Shown: positions 40,445-50,285 of the stretch, piece after piece
Numbering within the stretch: position 1 is the first letter of the stretch
How the letters are laid out: the number at the start of each line of letters is the position of its first letter
Assembly (NCBI GenBank): GCA_035293405.1
Contig: DATDOE010000086.1
Coordinates: 1-64,000, forward strand
Source: Gp6-AA40 sp035293405
GTDB taxonomy: Bacteria > Acidobacteriota > Vicinamibacteria > Vicinamibacterales > UBA2999
Reading direction: 5' to 3'
DNA: 64,000 nucleotides
Translations under genes and position numbers: made by a program
Notes under the pieces: generated by a model
The model's database searches: none
What the model was told of the DNA's origin: nothing
Seen by the model: the letters and a program-made list of their open reading frames with translations, nothing else

Positions 40445-43400
40445 ATGTCTGTTTCGGGCTCCGGATTTCCACCTCCTGCCCAGGGTCTGTACGACCCGCG
40501 CGCGGAGAGCGACGCCTGTGGTGTCGGCTTCGTCGTGCACATCAAGGGTCAGCGCTCGCACCACATCGTGCGGAAGGCCTTGCAGGTCCTCATCAACCTG
40601 GAGCATCGCGGCGCGTGCGGCTGCGAAGCCAACACCGGTGACGGCGCCGGCATTCTGATCCAGACGCCGGACGGGTTTCTCCGGAAAGCGGTCTCCTTCG
40701 CACTGCCGCCGGCCGGCGCCTACGGCGCGGGGCTCGTCTTCCTGCCACACGACGAGTCCGATCGTGATCGCATCAAGGATCTCATCGCGCGAATTACCGA
40801 GGAAGAAGGACAGACGCTCCTCGGCTGGCGCGACGTCCCGACCGACAACCGGCTCGTCGGCGACAGCGCCCGCGCCACGCAGCCGGTGTTCGAGCAGGTG
40901 TTCATCGGCGTGCGCGCCGACGCCTCGGCGAAGGCGGGAGCGCAGGTTGACGTCGCCACCGAAGACGGCCGCGCCCGCTTCGAGCGCACGCTCTATGTGA
41001 TTCGGAAGCGCGTCGAGCACGCGGTCGACTCGCTGAAGATCAACGCGCTGTCGCGCCGCTTCTTCTACGTGGTCAGCCTCTCGGCGAACCGGCTGATCTA
41101 CAAGGGCATGCTGCAGGCCAAGCAGCTCGAGCCGATGTTCCCGGATCTGTCGGACGAGGACCTGCAGTCCGCGCTGGCGCTCGTCCATCAGCGCTTCAGC
41201 ACCAATACCTTCCCGTCGTGGCCGCTGGCCCATCCGTACCGGCTGGTCGCGCACAACGGCGAGATCAACACGCTGCGCGGAAACATCAACTGGATGCGGG
41301 CCCGCGAAGGGCTACTGAAGAGCGAGCTGTTCGGCGACGACCTGGCGAAGCTGCTGCCGATTATCAGAGAAGGCGGCAGCGACACGGCGACCTTCGACAA
41401 CGTGCTCGAGCTGCTGGTGATGGCGGGCCGCTCGCTCCCGCATGCCCTGTTGATGATGATTCCGGAGCCGTGGAGCAATCACGAATCCATGAGCCCGGAG
41501 CGCAAGGCGTTCTACCACTATCACGCCTCGCTGATGGAGCCGTGGGACGGTCCGGCGTCGATCGCGTTCACCGACGGCAGGCTCATTGGCGCAGTGCTGG
41601 ATCGCAACGGGCTCCGTCCGTCGCGTTACTACGTGACCAAGGACGACCTGGTGATCATGGCGTCCGAAGTGGGCGTGCTCGACGTCCAGCCGCAGGACGT
41701 GCTCGTCAAGGAGCGCCTGCACCCCGGCAAGATCTTCCTGGTCGACACCGTCCAGGGTCGCATCATCGACGACGAAGAGATCAAGCGTGAGCTGGCGGCG
41801 CAGCATCCGTATCGCGAGTGGCTCGACGCGCACCTCATCGACATCAACGATCTGCCGGCCGCTCGTGCCGAGCTGGCCGAGCACGAGACCGTCTTCAAGC
41901 GACAGCAGGCGTTCGGCTACACGCAGGAAGATCTACGGCTGCTGATTGCGCCCATGGCCATGGCGGGCGAGGAGCCGGTCGGCTCGATGGGGACCGACAC
42001 GTCGCTGGCCGTGCTGTCGGACAAGCCGCGGCTGCTCTACGAGTATTTCAAGCAGCTTTTCGCGCAGGTCACCAATCCACCGCTCGATGCCATTCGTGAA
42101 GAGCTGGTGACCGACATGGGGTCGACGATCGGTCCCGAGCGCAACCTGCTCGAGGCCGAGCCCGAGTCGTGCCGGCAGATTGCGATCAAATACCCGATCA
42201 TCCACAACGAGCAGGTGGCGAAGCTGCGTCACCTGCCGCCGAACACGCCGTTCCGATCGACCACCCTGTCGATGCTGTTCGATCCCGAGAACGACGGAGA
42301 AGCCCTCGAGCAGGCGATGGACGATCTGTGCCGCCGCGCGAGCGAGGCGGTGGCCGCGGGCTTCGACATCCTCATTCTTTCCGACCGCGGCGTCAGCGCC
42401 ACCATGGCGCCGATTCCGAGCCTGCTCGCGACCGCCGGTGTGCACCATCACCTGGTGCGCGAGGGGACCCGGACCCGCTGCGCGCTGGTGGTGGAGTCCG
42501 GTGACGCGCGCGAGGTGCATCACGTCTCCCTGCTGCTCGGCTACGGAGCGGGCGTCGTGAATCCGTACGTCGCGTTCGAGACGATCGACGACATGATCCG
42601 GCAGGGCATGCTGTCGGGGATCGACCGCGACGAGGCGATCCAGCACTACATCAAGGCCCTCAACAAGGGCGTGCTGAAGGTCATGTCGAAGATGGGGATC
42701 TCCACGCTGCAGAGTTACTGCGGCGCCCAGATCTTCGAAGCCATCGGCCTGAGCCAGGCGTTCATCGACAAGTACTTCACCAACACGACGTCCCGGATCG
42801 GCGGCATCGCGATCGACGTCGTGGCCGAAGAGGTCCGGTTGCGGCACGCGCGTGCCTTCGGCCGGCAGCCGGTGCGGCCGCAGGAGCTCGAGTCGGGCGG
42901 TGAGTATCAGTGGCGCCGGGACGGAGAATACCACCTGTTCAATCCCGAGACGGTGTTCAAGCTGCAGCACGCCACGCGCAGCGGACAGTACAGCGTCTTC
43001 AAGGAGTACACGCGCGCGGTCGACGTCCAGAACGAGCATCGCGCGACGCTGCGCGGCCTGTTCCGGTTCAAGCCCGCCGGGCCGGCCGTGCCGATCGACG
43101 AGGTCGAACCGGTCAGCGCCATCGTGAAGCGGTTCGCGACCGGCGCGATGTCGTACGGGTCGATCAGTCAGGAAGCGCACGAGACGCTGGCCATCGCGAT
43201 GAACCGGATGGGCGGCAAGTCGAATACCGGCGAGGGCGGCGAGGATGCCGAACGCTACGTTCCGCTGCCCAACGGCGACTCGAAGCGGAGCGCCATCAAG
43301 CAGGTGGCGTCGGGCCGCTTCGGCGTCACGAGCGAATATCTGGTCAGCGCCGACGAGCTGCAGATCAAGATGGCGCAGGGCGCCAAGCCAGGCGAGGGTG

Positions 43401-45091
43401 GCCAGCTGCCCGGACACAAGGTGTATCCGTGGATCGCCAAGACGCGGTACTCGACGCCGGGCGTCGGGCTGATTTCGCCGCCGCCACACCATGACATCTA
43501 CTCGATTGAGGATCTGGCGCAGCTGATCTTCGATCTGAAGAACTCGAACCCGCGGGCGCGGATCTCGGTGAAGCTGGTCGCCGAAGGCGGCGTGGGCACC
43601 GTGGCTGCCGGCGTGGCCAAGGCGCATTCCGACGTCGTGCTGATCTCGGGTCACGACGGCGGGACCGGAGCCTCCCCGCTCACCAGCCTCAAGCACGCGG
43701 GACTCCCGTGGGAGCTCGGGCTCGCCGAGACGCAGCAGGTGCTGGTCCTGAACAAGCTGCGCGACCGCATCGTGGTCCAGACCGATGGCCAGATGAAGAC
43801 CGGCCGCGATGTGGTGATTGCGGCGCTGCTCGGGGCCGAAGAGTACGGCTTCGCGACCGCTCCGCTCGTCGTGATGGGCTGCATCATGATGCGCGTCTGC
43901 CATCTCAACACCTGCCCGGTGGGCATCGCCACGCAGGACCCGGAGCTGCGGAGGAAATTTACCGGCTCCCCGGAAATGGTGCAGAACTTCTTCACGTTCA
44001 TCGCCGAGGAAGTGCGCGAGCTGATGGCGCAGCTCGGCTTCCGCACGGTGGACGAGATGATCGGCCGCGCCGACTGCCTCGACGTCGCGCGTGCGTTGGG
44101 TCATTGGAAGGCCAGGGGCCTCGACCTGTCGCCGCTGCTGCACCAGCCGGCGCTGCCGGCGACGGTCGCCCGCCGTCGCGTGCGGGCGCAGGACCATGGT
44201 CTGGACGTCACGCTCGACAACGACTTGATCCGGGCCGCGATGCCGGCACTCGAACACCAGGAGCCGGTCGTTCTCTCGGCCTTCATTCGCAACGCCGATC
44301 GCACGGTCGGGACGATGCTCGGCTACGAGGTCACGAAGCGCCACGGTGGTCGTGGGCTGCCAGAGGACACCATCCGGATCACGTTCACCGGATCTGCGGG
44401 TCAGAGCTTTGGCGCCTTCGCGACGCGTGGGATGAGCCTGACGCTCGTCGGCGACGCCAACGACGGCTTTGGCAAGGGACTGTCAGGCGGCCGGCTGATC
44501 ACCTATCCGCCGAAGCTCTCGACGTTCAAGTCACAGGACAACATCATCATCGGCAACGTGGCGTTCTACGGCGCGACGAGCGGCGAGGGGTACGTGCGCG
44601 GCGTCGCCGGCGAGCGCTTCTGCGTGCGCAACAGCGGCGCGACGGTCGTGGTCGAGGGTGTGGGCGATCACGCGTGCGAGTACATGACCGGCGGTCGGGT
44701 CGTCGTCATCGGCCGGACCGGCCGGAACTTCGCGGCCGGCATGAGCGGCGGCGTGGCCTACGTGCTGGACCTGGACGGCAGCTTCGAGCGGCGATGCAAC
44801 CGCGGCATGGTGGATCTCGAGCGGCTGACCGACGCCGATGACGTCGATTTCGTACGCGTGGCGGTCATGAAGCACGTCACCTTCACCGGCAGCCGGTACG
44901 CAGAGACCCTGCTGACGGATCCGGCGACGCTGACCCACCACATGGTCAAGGTCATGCCACGCGAGTACAAGCGGGCGCTCGCCGAACAGGCGCGTCGTCT
45001 CGAGGAGCCGCCGGTCGTGGCGACGATCACGCTGACCGGCATCGCCGCGCGTGTGGCGGCGGAAGGCGCGGGGGCTGCCCTCCATGGGTAA
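40445..45091 (+). CDS. gltB: Glutamate synthase (GOGAT) large subunit
   Basis: 1548 aa, normal for bacterial GltB. N-terminal class II amidotransferase with catalytic C25 (ESDACGVGFV), exposed after removal of a 24-residue propeptide. Central domain, then the FMN-binding synthase domain (GGKSNTGEGGED, VSGHDGGTGASPL-type here ISGHDGGTGASPL). The 3Fe-4S cysteines are in CIMMRVCHLNTC (C-x5-C-x4-C). A C-terminal beta-helix domain closes the protein. Transfers the amide of glutamine to 2-oxoglutarate. The gene overlaps gltD by 8 nt. Confidence 0.98.
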   Translation: MSVSGSGFPPPAQGLYDPRAESDACGVGFVVHIKGQRSHHIVRKALQVLINLEHRGACGCEANTGDGAGILIQTPDGFLRKAVSFALPPAGAYGAGLVFLPHDESDRDRIKDLIARITEEEGQTLLGWRDVPTDNRLVGDSARATQPVFEQVFIGVRADASAKAGAQVDVATEDGRARFERTLYVIRKRVEHAVDSLKINALSRRFFYVVSLSANRLIYKGMLQAKQLEPMFPDLSDEDLQSALALVHQRFSTNTFPSWPLAHPYRLVAHNGEINTLRGNINWMRAREGLLKSELFGDDLAKLLPIIREGGSDTATFDNVLELLVMAGRSLPHALLMMIPEPWSNHESMSPERKAFYHYHASLMEPWDGPASIAFTDGRLIGAVLDRNGLRPSRYYVTKDDLVIMASEVGVLDVQPQDVLVKERLHPGKIFLVDTVQGRIIDDEEIKRELAAQHPYREWLDAHLIDINDLPAARAELAEHETVFKRQQAFGYTQEDLRLLIAPMAMAGEEPVGSMGTDTSLAVLSDKPRLLYEYFKQLFAQVTNPPLDAIREELVTDMGSTIGPERNLLEAEPESCRQIAIKYPIIHNEQVAKLRHLPPNTPFRSTTLSMLFDPENDGEALEQAMDDLCRRASEAVAAGFDILILSDRGVSATMAPIPSLLATAGVHHHLVREGTRTRCALVVESGDAREVHHVSLLLGYGAGVVNPYVAFETIDDMIRQGMLSGIDRDEAIQHYIKALNKGVLKVMSKMGISTLQSYCGAQIFEAIGLSQAFIDKYFTNTTSRIGGIAIDVVAEEVRLRHARAFGRQPVRPQELESGGEYQWRRDGEYHLFNPETVFKLQHATRSGQYSVFKEYTRAVDVQNEHRATLRGLFRFKPAGPAVPIDEVEPVSAIVKRFATGAMSYGSISQEAHETLAIAMNRMGGKSNTGEGGEDAERYVPLPNGDSKRSAIKQVASGRFGVTSEYLVSADELQIKMAQGAKPGEGGQLPGHKVYPWIAKTRYSTPGVGLISPPPHHDIYSIEDLAQLIFDLKNSNPRARISVKLVAEGGVGTVAAGVAKAHSDVVLISGHDGGTGASPLTSLKHAGLPWELGLAETQQVLVLNKLRDRIVVQTDGQMKTGRDVVIAALLGAEEYGFATAPLVVMGCIMMRVCHLNTCPVGIATQDPELRRKFTGSPEMVQNFFTFIAEEVRELMAQLGFRTVDEMIGRADCLDVARALGHWKARGLDLSPLLHQPALPATVARRRVRAQDHGLDVTLDNDLIRAAMPALEHQEPVVLSAFIRNADRTVGTMLGYEVTKRHGGRGLPEDTIRITFTGSAGQSFGAFATRGMSLTLVGDANDGFGKGLSGGRLITYPPKLSTFKSQDNIIIGNVAFYGATSGEGYVRGVAGERFCVRNSGATVVVEGVGDHACEYMTGGRVVVIGRTGRNFAAGMSGGVAYVLDLDGSFERRCNRGMVDLERLTDADDVDFVRVAVMKHVTFTGSRYAETLLTDPATLTHHMVKVMPREYKRALAEQARRLEEPPVVATITLTGIAARVAAEGAGAALHG

Positions 45092-46532
45092 GCCAACCGG
45101 ATTCATCGAGGTCCATCGGAAGAAGCATCCGACACGCCCCGTGGCCGAACGCCTGCGGGACTGGCGCGAAGTGTATCTGCCGTACCCGATGGGCGAGCTC
45201 GAGGCGCAGGGCGGCCGCTGCATGGACTGCGGGATTCCGTTCTGCCATCAGGGCTGCCCGCTCGGGAACCTGATTCCAGACTGGAACGATCTCATCTATC
45301 GAGACCGATGGCAGGCGGCGATCGAGCGCCTGCACGCGACCAACAACTTCCCGGAGTTCACCGGCAAGCTGTGTCCGGCGCCATGCGAGGGATCGTGCGT
45401 GCTCGGCATCAACGAGGATCCGGTCACCATCAAGTCGGTCGAGGCCGCGATCATCGACCGCGCGTGGGACGAGGGATGGGTCACGCCGCGTCCGCCGACG
45501 GAACGCACGTGGAAGAAAGTGGCGGTCGTGGGGTCGGGCCCGGCTGGTCTGGCAGCGGCTGACCAGCTCAATCGCGCGGGGCATTCCGTGACGGTCTTCG
45601 AGAAGTCTGACCGCATCGGTGGGCTCCTGCGGTACGGCATCCCCGAGTTCAAGATGGAGAAGCGTCATCTCGACCGGCGTCTCGGGCTGATGGAGGCCGA
45701 AGGCGTGGTCTTCAGACCCGGCATCAATGTCGGTGTTGACGTGCCGGCCGACCGGCTGCTGGACGACTACGACGCGGTGCTGCTCGCGGGCGGGGCGGGG
45801 CAGCCGCGCGATCTGCCGGTGCCGGGACGCGAGCTCGCCGGCATCCACTTCGCCATGGAGTACCTCACGCTGCAGAACCGGCGGTGCGAAGGTGACACGA
45901 TCTCCGACGCCGAGTTCATCACGGCGAAGGACACGCACGTGATCATCATCGGCGGCGGCGACACCGGTGCGGACTGCCTCGGCACCGCCCATCGGCAGGG
46001 TGCCAGGTCGGTGCATCAGCTCGAGCTGATGGCGCGGCCGCCGCAGGAGCGCGCCGCGGACAATCCGTGGCCGCTGTGGCCGCAGATCTTCCGTGTCTCC
46101 ACGGCCCACGAAGAAGGCGGCGAACGGCTCTTTGCCGTGTCCACGGAGCGCTTCTCGGGCGACGCTTCCGGTCACGTGCGCGGGCTGCACGCAGCGCAGG
46201 TGGAGATCGTCAAGAAGGACGGACGCGTCCAGTTCGTACGGGTCGAGGCCAGTGAGTTCGAGATTCCCGCGGACCTGGTCCTGCTGGCGATGGGATTTGT
46301 CGGCGCCGAGAAAGGCGCGCTCCTCGACGGCCTCGGTGTCACGATGACCGACCGCGGCAACGTGGCCCGCGACGCGCGCTGGATGACCAATGTGCCCGGC
46401 GTCTTTACCGCCGGAGACATGCAGCGAGGCCAGTCGCTCATCGTGTGGGCGATCGCCGAAGGCCGGAGTGCCGCGCGCGCGATTGACCAGCACCTGATGG
46501 GCGAGTCACAGCTGCCCGCACCGCTGCCGTAG
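45084..46532 (+). CDS. gltD: Glutamate synthase small subunit
   Basis: 482 aa from ATG 45084, inside the gltB stop region. An N-terminal region has cysteine motifs for two 4Fe-4S clusters (CMDCGIPFCHQGCP, CPAPCEGSC), then FAD-binding GSGPAGLAAADQL and NAD(P)H-binding IIGGGDTGADC, ending with GVFTAGDMQRGQSLIVWA. It feeds electrons from NADPH to GltB. Confidence 0.98.
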   Translation: MGKPTGFIEVHRKKHPTRPVAERLRDWREVYLPYPMGELEAQGGRCMDCGIPFCHQGCPLGNLIPDWNDLIYRDRWQAAIERLHATNNFPEFTGKLCPAPCEGSCVLGINEDPVTIKSVEAAIIDRAWDEGWVTPRPPTERTWKKVAVVGSGPAGLAAADQLNRAGHSVTVFEKSDRIGGLLRYGIPEFKMEKRHLDRRLGLMEAEGVVFRPGINVGVDVPADRLLDDYDAVLLAGGAGQPRDLPVPGRELAGIHFAMEYLTLQNRRCEGDTISDAEFITAKDTHVIIIGGGDTGADCLGTAHRQGARSVHQLELMARPPQERAADNPWPLWPQIFRVSTAHEEGGERLFAVSTERFSGDASGHVRGLHAAQVEIVKKDGRVQFVRVEASEFEIPADLVLLAMGFVGAEKGALLDGLGVTMTDRGNVARDARWMTNVPGVFTAGDMQRGQSLIVWAIAEGRSAARAIDQHLMGESQLPAPLP

Positions 46533-46588
46533 CCGCCTGGCCGGGGGCGCCCCTGGCGGCGCCCTCTCGATCCGCCGAAACGCAGAGA

Positions 46589-48760
46589 GTGCCATTCCTC
46601 TTTGCGGCAGCCCTGTTTCTGAACGCATTCCTGCTGTTCTGGGTCCAGCCCCTGTTCGCGAAGATGGTGCTTCCGCTGCTGGGCGGCTCACCATCGGTCT
46701 GGACCACCTGTATGCTGTTCTTCCAGGCGGCGCTGCTCGCCGGCTACGCCTACAGTCATGCCGGGATCAGGGTGCTGGGGATTCGACGCCAGGCGCTGCT
46801 GCATGGGGTTATCGTGTGGCTGCCTCTGCTCCTGCTTCCCGTCACGGTGAATCAGGCGGGCTCGCCTCCAGAGGGCCAGCCGATCTGGTGGCTGCTCCAG
46901 ACCATGGGGACCAGCATCGGGCTGCCATTCATCGCCATTGCCTCAACGGCTCCGCTCCTGCAGCGCTGGTTTGGATCGACGGGGAACACGTCGTCTGCCG
47001 ATCCCTACTGGCTCTATGCGGCCAGCAACGCCGGGAGCCTGATTGCGCTGTTGGCGTTTCCGATCCTGCTCGAACCGACGATCCCGATTGGCCAGCAGCA
47101 GACGATGTGGAAGATCGGCTATGGCCTGGTTGCGGCGCTGCTCACGTCGTGCGCGCTTGTGACCTATCGCCGCGCGGCATCCGAACCGGCACTGTCGCCG
47201 GTGGCGACGGCCGAAGCGGGCACTGACACACCACCCACGATCGCGGTGCGCGCGCGATGGCTGGCGCTGTCGTTCGCGCCGTCGTGTCTGATGCTGGGCG
47301 TGACCACGTATCTCTCGACCGACGTTGCGGCGGTACCGCTGCTGTGGGTGCTGCCGCTCGCGGTCTATCTGCTCACGTTCATCGTGGCCTTCGGCTGGTA
47401 CTCCGACACGATGCATGCTCGGACGCTGCGGATGCTGCCGCGCGTCCTGCTGCCGGTGGTGCTGCTCATTCTCTCGGAGCTGCCGCTGCCACTGTGGGTG
47501 GCGATTCCGGTTCACGTGGTGGCGTTCGGCGTGCTCGCACTGCTGTGCCACGGCGAGCTGGCGAGGAACCGTCCGACGGTGCGCTACCTCACGGAGTTCT
47601 ACCTGTGGCTCGCGACCGGCGGTGTCCTGGGCGGCGTGTTCAACACGCTCATCGCCCCTCGCATCTTCACGTCGGTTGCGGAATATCCGCTGGCCATCGG
47701 CATCGCCTGCCTGCTGTGTGTGACGCCCGGACAGGTTCGCGAAGCGCTGGCCAACCCGCGAACGTTGCTGCGACCGGCGTTCGCGGCTGGCCTCGCGGCG
47801 GCGCTGCTCATTGGCGGGCGGCTCGGTGGCTTCGCCAGGCTCTCGACGATGGCGGCACTCGGCTTGCCGGCGCTGGTCGTCCTCGGCGTGCGCAGGGACG
47901 CTGGCCGCTTTGGGCTGGCGATCGCCGGGCTTCTTGCCGCGTTTGCGCTGGGAAACGCCGTGGTTCCGAGAGGCGGGGGACGGATTCTGCTCGCCGATCG
48001 CACCTTCTTCGGTGTGTATCGCGTGCGCACCGATCCGGGAGGCCGTTTCGTGTCGTTCGTGCATGGCACCACGACGCACGGACGACAGGTCATCGGCGCC
48101 ACCAGCCCCGAACCGTTGACGTACTACCATCACACGAGTCCGGTTGGACAGGTGTTCGCCACGCGAGGGGACCGCGCGCAGTCGGTCGGCGTCGTGGGTC
48201 TCGGCGCCGGCACGCTGGCCGCGTACGCCAACCCCGGCGCCACTTGGACCTTCTATGAGATCGACGGGGCGGTGGAACGCATCGCCCGCGACACGCGCTA
48301 CTTCCGATACCTCGATCGATGCGGTGCGCAGTGCACCGTCGTGCTCGGAGATGCGCGGCTCTCTCTGGCGCGAAGTCAGACGGTCCACGATATCCTGGTT
48401 CTGGACGCGTTCAGCTCTGATGCGATTCCCATTCACCTGTTGACGACCGAAGCGCTGGGCGTCTACGAGTCACATCTGGCGCCGGACGGTCTCCTCGTCG
48501 TGCATATCTCGAATCGTCACTTCCGCCTGCCGCCTGTGCTCGCGCGGCTGGCGCAGGCGCGAGGCTTGACGGCCATGGTCCGGTCCGATCCGTATGTCGA
48601 TGCCGAGCACGGGTATGAAGCCTCCGACTGGGTCGTGATGACGCGGCGCCCCGAAGAACTGTCCCAACTGGCGCGCGACACCCGCTGGACGCGGCTCACC
48701 GCGGACAGCAGGCCCGCCTGGTCCGACGATTTCTCGAACGTCTGGACCGAGCTTCGCTAG
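46589..48760 (+). CDS. Fused polytopic membrane / spermidine synthase-like protein
   Basis: 723 aa from GTG 46589. Residues 1-~445 hold about a dozen helices beginning LFAAALFLNAFLLFWVQPLF, the start typical of the 'fused MFS/spermidine synthase' family. The C-terminal ~270 residues are a SAM-dependent aminopropyltransferase-like domain: YYHHTSPVGQVF, GVVGLGAGTLAAYA (SAM/dcSAM site), WTFYEIDGAVERIA and LDAFSSDAIPIHLLT. The acidic residues for diamine binding are only partly kept, so true spermidine synthesis is uncertain. Confidence 0.85.
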   Translation: MPFLFAAALFLNAFLLFWVQPLFAKMVLPLLGGSPSVWTTCMLFFQAALLAGYAYSHAGIRVLGIRRQALLHGVIVWLPLLLLPVTVNQAGSPPEGQPIWWLLQTMGTSIGLPFIAIASTAPLLQRWFGSTGNTSSADPYWLYAASNAGSLIALLAFPILLEPTIPIGQQQTMWKIGYGLVAALLTSCALVTYRRAASEPALSPVATAEAGTDTPPTIAVRARWLALSFAPSCLMLGVTTYLSTDVAAVPLLWVLPLAVYLLTFIVAFGWYSDTMHARTLRMLPRVLLPVVLLILSELPLPLWVAIPVHVVAFGVLALLCHGELARNRPTVRYLTEFYLWLATGGVLGGVFNTLIAPRIFTSVAEYPLAIGIACLLCVTPGQVREALANPRTLLRPAFAAGLAAALLIGGRLGGFARLSTMAALGLPALVVLGVRRDAGRFGLAIAGLLAAFALGNAVVPRGGGRILLADRTFFGVYRVRTDPGGRFVSFVHGTTTHGRQVIGATSPEPLTYYHHTSPVGQVFATRGDRAQSVGVVGLGAGTLAAYANPGATWTFYEIDGAVERIARDTRYFRYLDRCGAQCTVVLGDARLSLARSQTVHDILVLDAFSSDAIPIHLLTTEALGVYESHLAPDGLLVVHISNRHFRLPPVLARLAQARGLTAMVRSDPYVDAEHGYEASDWVVMTRRPEELSQLARDTRWTRLTADSRPAWSDDFSNVWTELR

Positions 48761-48763
48761 CAG

Positions 48764-48793
48764 ACGGCGGGTCTTGCTGTGTAGACCCGCCGT
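48764..48793 (+). terminator. Intrinsic terminator-like hairpin
   Basis: ACGGCGGGTCT and AGACCCGCCGT form a perfect 11-bp stem with an 8-nt loop, followed by TGTTC. It ends the transcript of the membrane/spermidine-synthase gene 4 bp after its stop. Confidence 0.7.
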
Positions 48794-48825
48794 TGTTCGG
48801 ACCCGCCGAATGCGTCGATGTGCGT

Positions 48826-48844
48826 GATCGATCGATAATCGATC
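48826..48844. promoter_or_regulatory. Inverted repeat just upstream of aspartokinase
   Basis: GATCGAT-CGATA-ATCGATC, perfect 7-bp arms, ending 8 bp before the ATG at 48852. It occupies the ribosome-binding position, and no Shine-Dalgarno is seen there, so it could be an operator or a translation-blocking hairpin. Confidence 0.35.
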
Positions 48845-48851
48845 CGCACAT

Positions 48852-50267
48852 ATGCTCATCGTCATGAAATTCGGTGGGACCTCGGTGGGGTCCGCCGAAC
48901 GCATCGTCCAGGCCGCGACGCTCGTCACCACCGCCATCGGACAGGGTCATCAGGTCGCCGTCGTGACCTCCGCCATGAGCGGCGTCACCAACACACTCAT
49001 CGACGCGGCACGCCGGGCGTCCACAGGCGAATGGGACCCTCGCACTCGGCAGCGTCTCTTCGACACGCATAAGGCCGCGGCCGACGCGATCGTGGCGGAC
49101 GCGGACGGCCGGGCCGCGGTGCTGGCTGAAATCGACCGCCGGTTGGATCGGTTCGAGAAGCTGTGTTACGGGTTGTCGTTGGTCCACGAGCTGACGCCGC
49201 GGCTGCTCGACGCCATATCGGGCACGGGCGAGATGCTGGCCGCGCCGCTGGTGGCGGCGGCGATCAGGGCTCGTGGCTGTGCGTCGACCTCGATGGACGC
49301 GACCGAGCTGCTCGTGACGACCGACCAGTTCGGCGGCGCCGAGCCGTTGATGGACGAGACTCGCGACAAGACCAACCAACGCCTGCTTCCGCTCGTGGCG
49401 CGAGGCGAGGCTCCCGTTGTGACCGGCTTCATCGGTGCCACGGCCGACGGCGTCCAGACGACGCTCGGGCGCGGAGGGTCGGACTATTCGGCGTCCATTC
49501 TCGGTGCCGCCCTGGATGCGGGTGAGATCTGGATCTGGACGGACGTAGATGGGGTCATGAGCGCGAATCCGTCGGAAGTGCCTGGCGCGCGCACCCTGTC
49601 GGAGATTTCCTACAGCGAGGCCTCGGAGCTCGCGTACTACGGGGCGAACGTTCTCCATTACAAGACCATCCTGCCGGCCTTTCGCCAGCGGATTCCGGTG
49701 CGCATCCTGAACAGCTTCAACCCCGCGCATCCGGGAACGCGTGTCAGCGTCGAGGGCGATCCGTCGGTGCCGGGGGTCAAAGCTGTGACCTCCATCCGCG
49801 GTGTCAGCCTCATCGGGATCAGCGGGACGGGGATGCAGGGGATTCCGGGCATCGTCGCGAAGGCGTTCGATGTGGTCGCGGAACAGCAGTCGAACGTGTT
49901 GATGATCTCGCAGGCCTCCTCGGAGAACAACATCTGCTTCGTGATCAGCGCGTCGGAAGCACCGGGCGTCGTCAAGGCGCTGCGCACGTCGCTCGAGTTC
50001 GAGCTGGCCCGCGGTCACATCGAAGAGATTGCCGCCCAACCGGTCGCGGTGGTCGCCGCGATTGGCGACCGGATGCGCGGGACGCCGGGGATTGCGGCGA
50101 CCGTGTTCGGCGCGCTGGGCGCCGAGCGGATCAACGTGATCGCCATCTCACAAGGGTCATCGGAGCGGAACATTTCGCTCGTGGTGGCCGAATCCGACGC
50201 CGCAGCCGCGGTCCGTGCGCTGCACCAGGCGTTCAAGCTCGAACACGCGGGCACCCTCGTCCGGTGA
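48852..50267 (+). CDS. lysC: Aspartate kinase
   Basis: 471 aa, the monofunctional long form. It phosphorylates aspartate, the entry to Lys, Met, Thr and diaminopimelate synthesis. KFGGTSVGS (ATP/Asp site) opens the kinase domain; SGTGEMLAA, TGFIGATADGVQTTLGRGGSDYSAS and WIWTDVDGVMSANP are family motifs. Two C-terminal ACT domains (ISGTGMQGIPGIVAKAFDV; AIGDRMRGTPGIAATVFGAL) imply allosteric feedback by pathway end products. Confidence 0.96.
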   Translation: MLIVMKFGGTSVGSAERIVQAATLVTTAIGQGHQVAVVTSAMSGVTNTLIDAARRASTGEWDPRTRQRLFDTHKAAADAIVADADGRAAVLAEIDRRLDRFEKLCYGLSLVHELTPRLLDAISGTGEMLAAPLVAAAIRARGCASTSMDATELLVTTDQFGGAEPLMDETRDKTNQRLLPLVARGEAPVVTGFIGATADGVQTTLGRGGSDYSASILGAALDAGEIWIWTDVDGVMSANPSEVPGARTLSEISYSEASELAYYGANVLHYKTILPAFRQRIPVRILNSFNPAHPGTRVSVEGDPSVPGVKAVTSIRGVSLIGISGTGMQGIPGIVAKAFDVVAEQQSNVLMISQASSENNICFVISASEAPGVVKALRTSLEFELARGHIEEIAAQPVAVVAAIGDRMRGTPGIAATVFGALGAERINVIAISQGSSERNISLVVAESDAAAAVRALHQAFKLEHAGTLVR

Positions 50268-50285
50268 GCGTGCGATGGGTGACCC

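Noticed and set aside
38014..40641. 875-aa plus-strand open frame opposite the radical SAM gene
   Set aside because: The minus strand carries clear radical SAM motifs; the plus frame is a composition artefact.
41933..44344. 803-aa minus-strand open frame inside gltB
   Set aside because: gltB is unambiguous with all catalytic motifs; the frame is a shadow.
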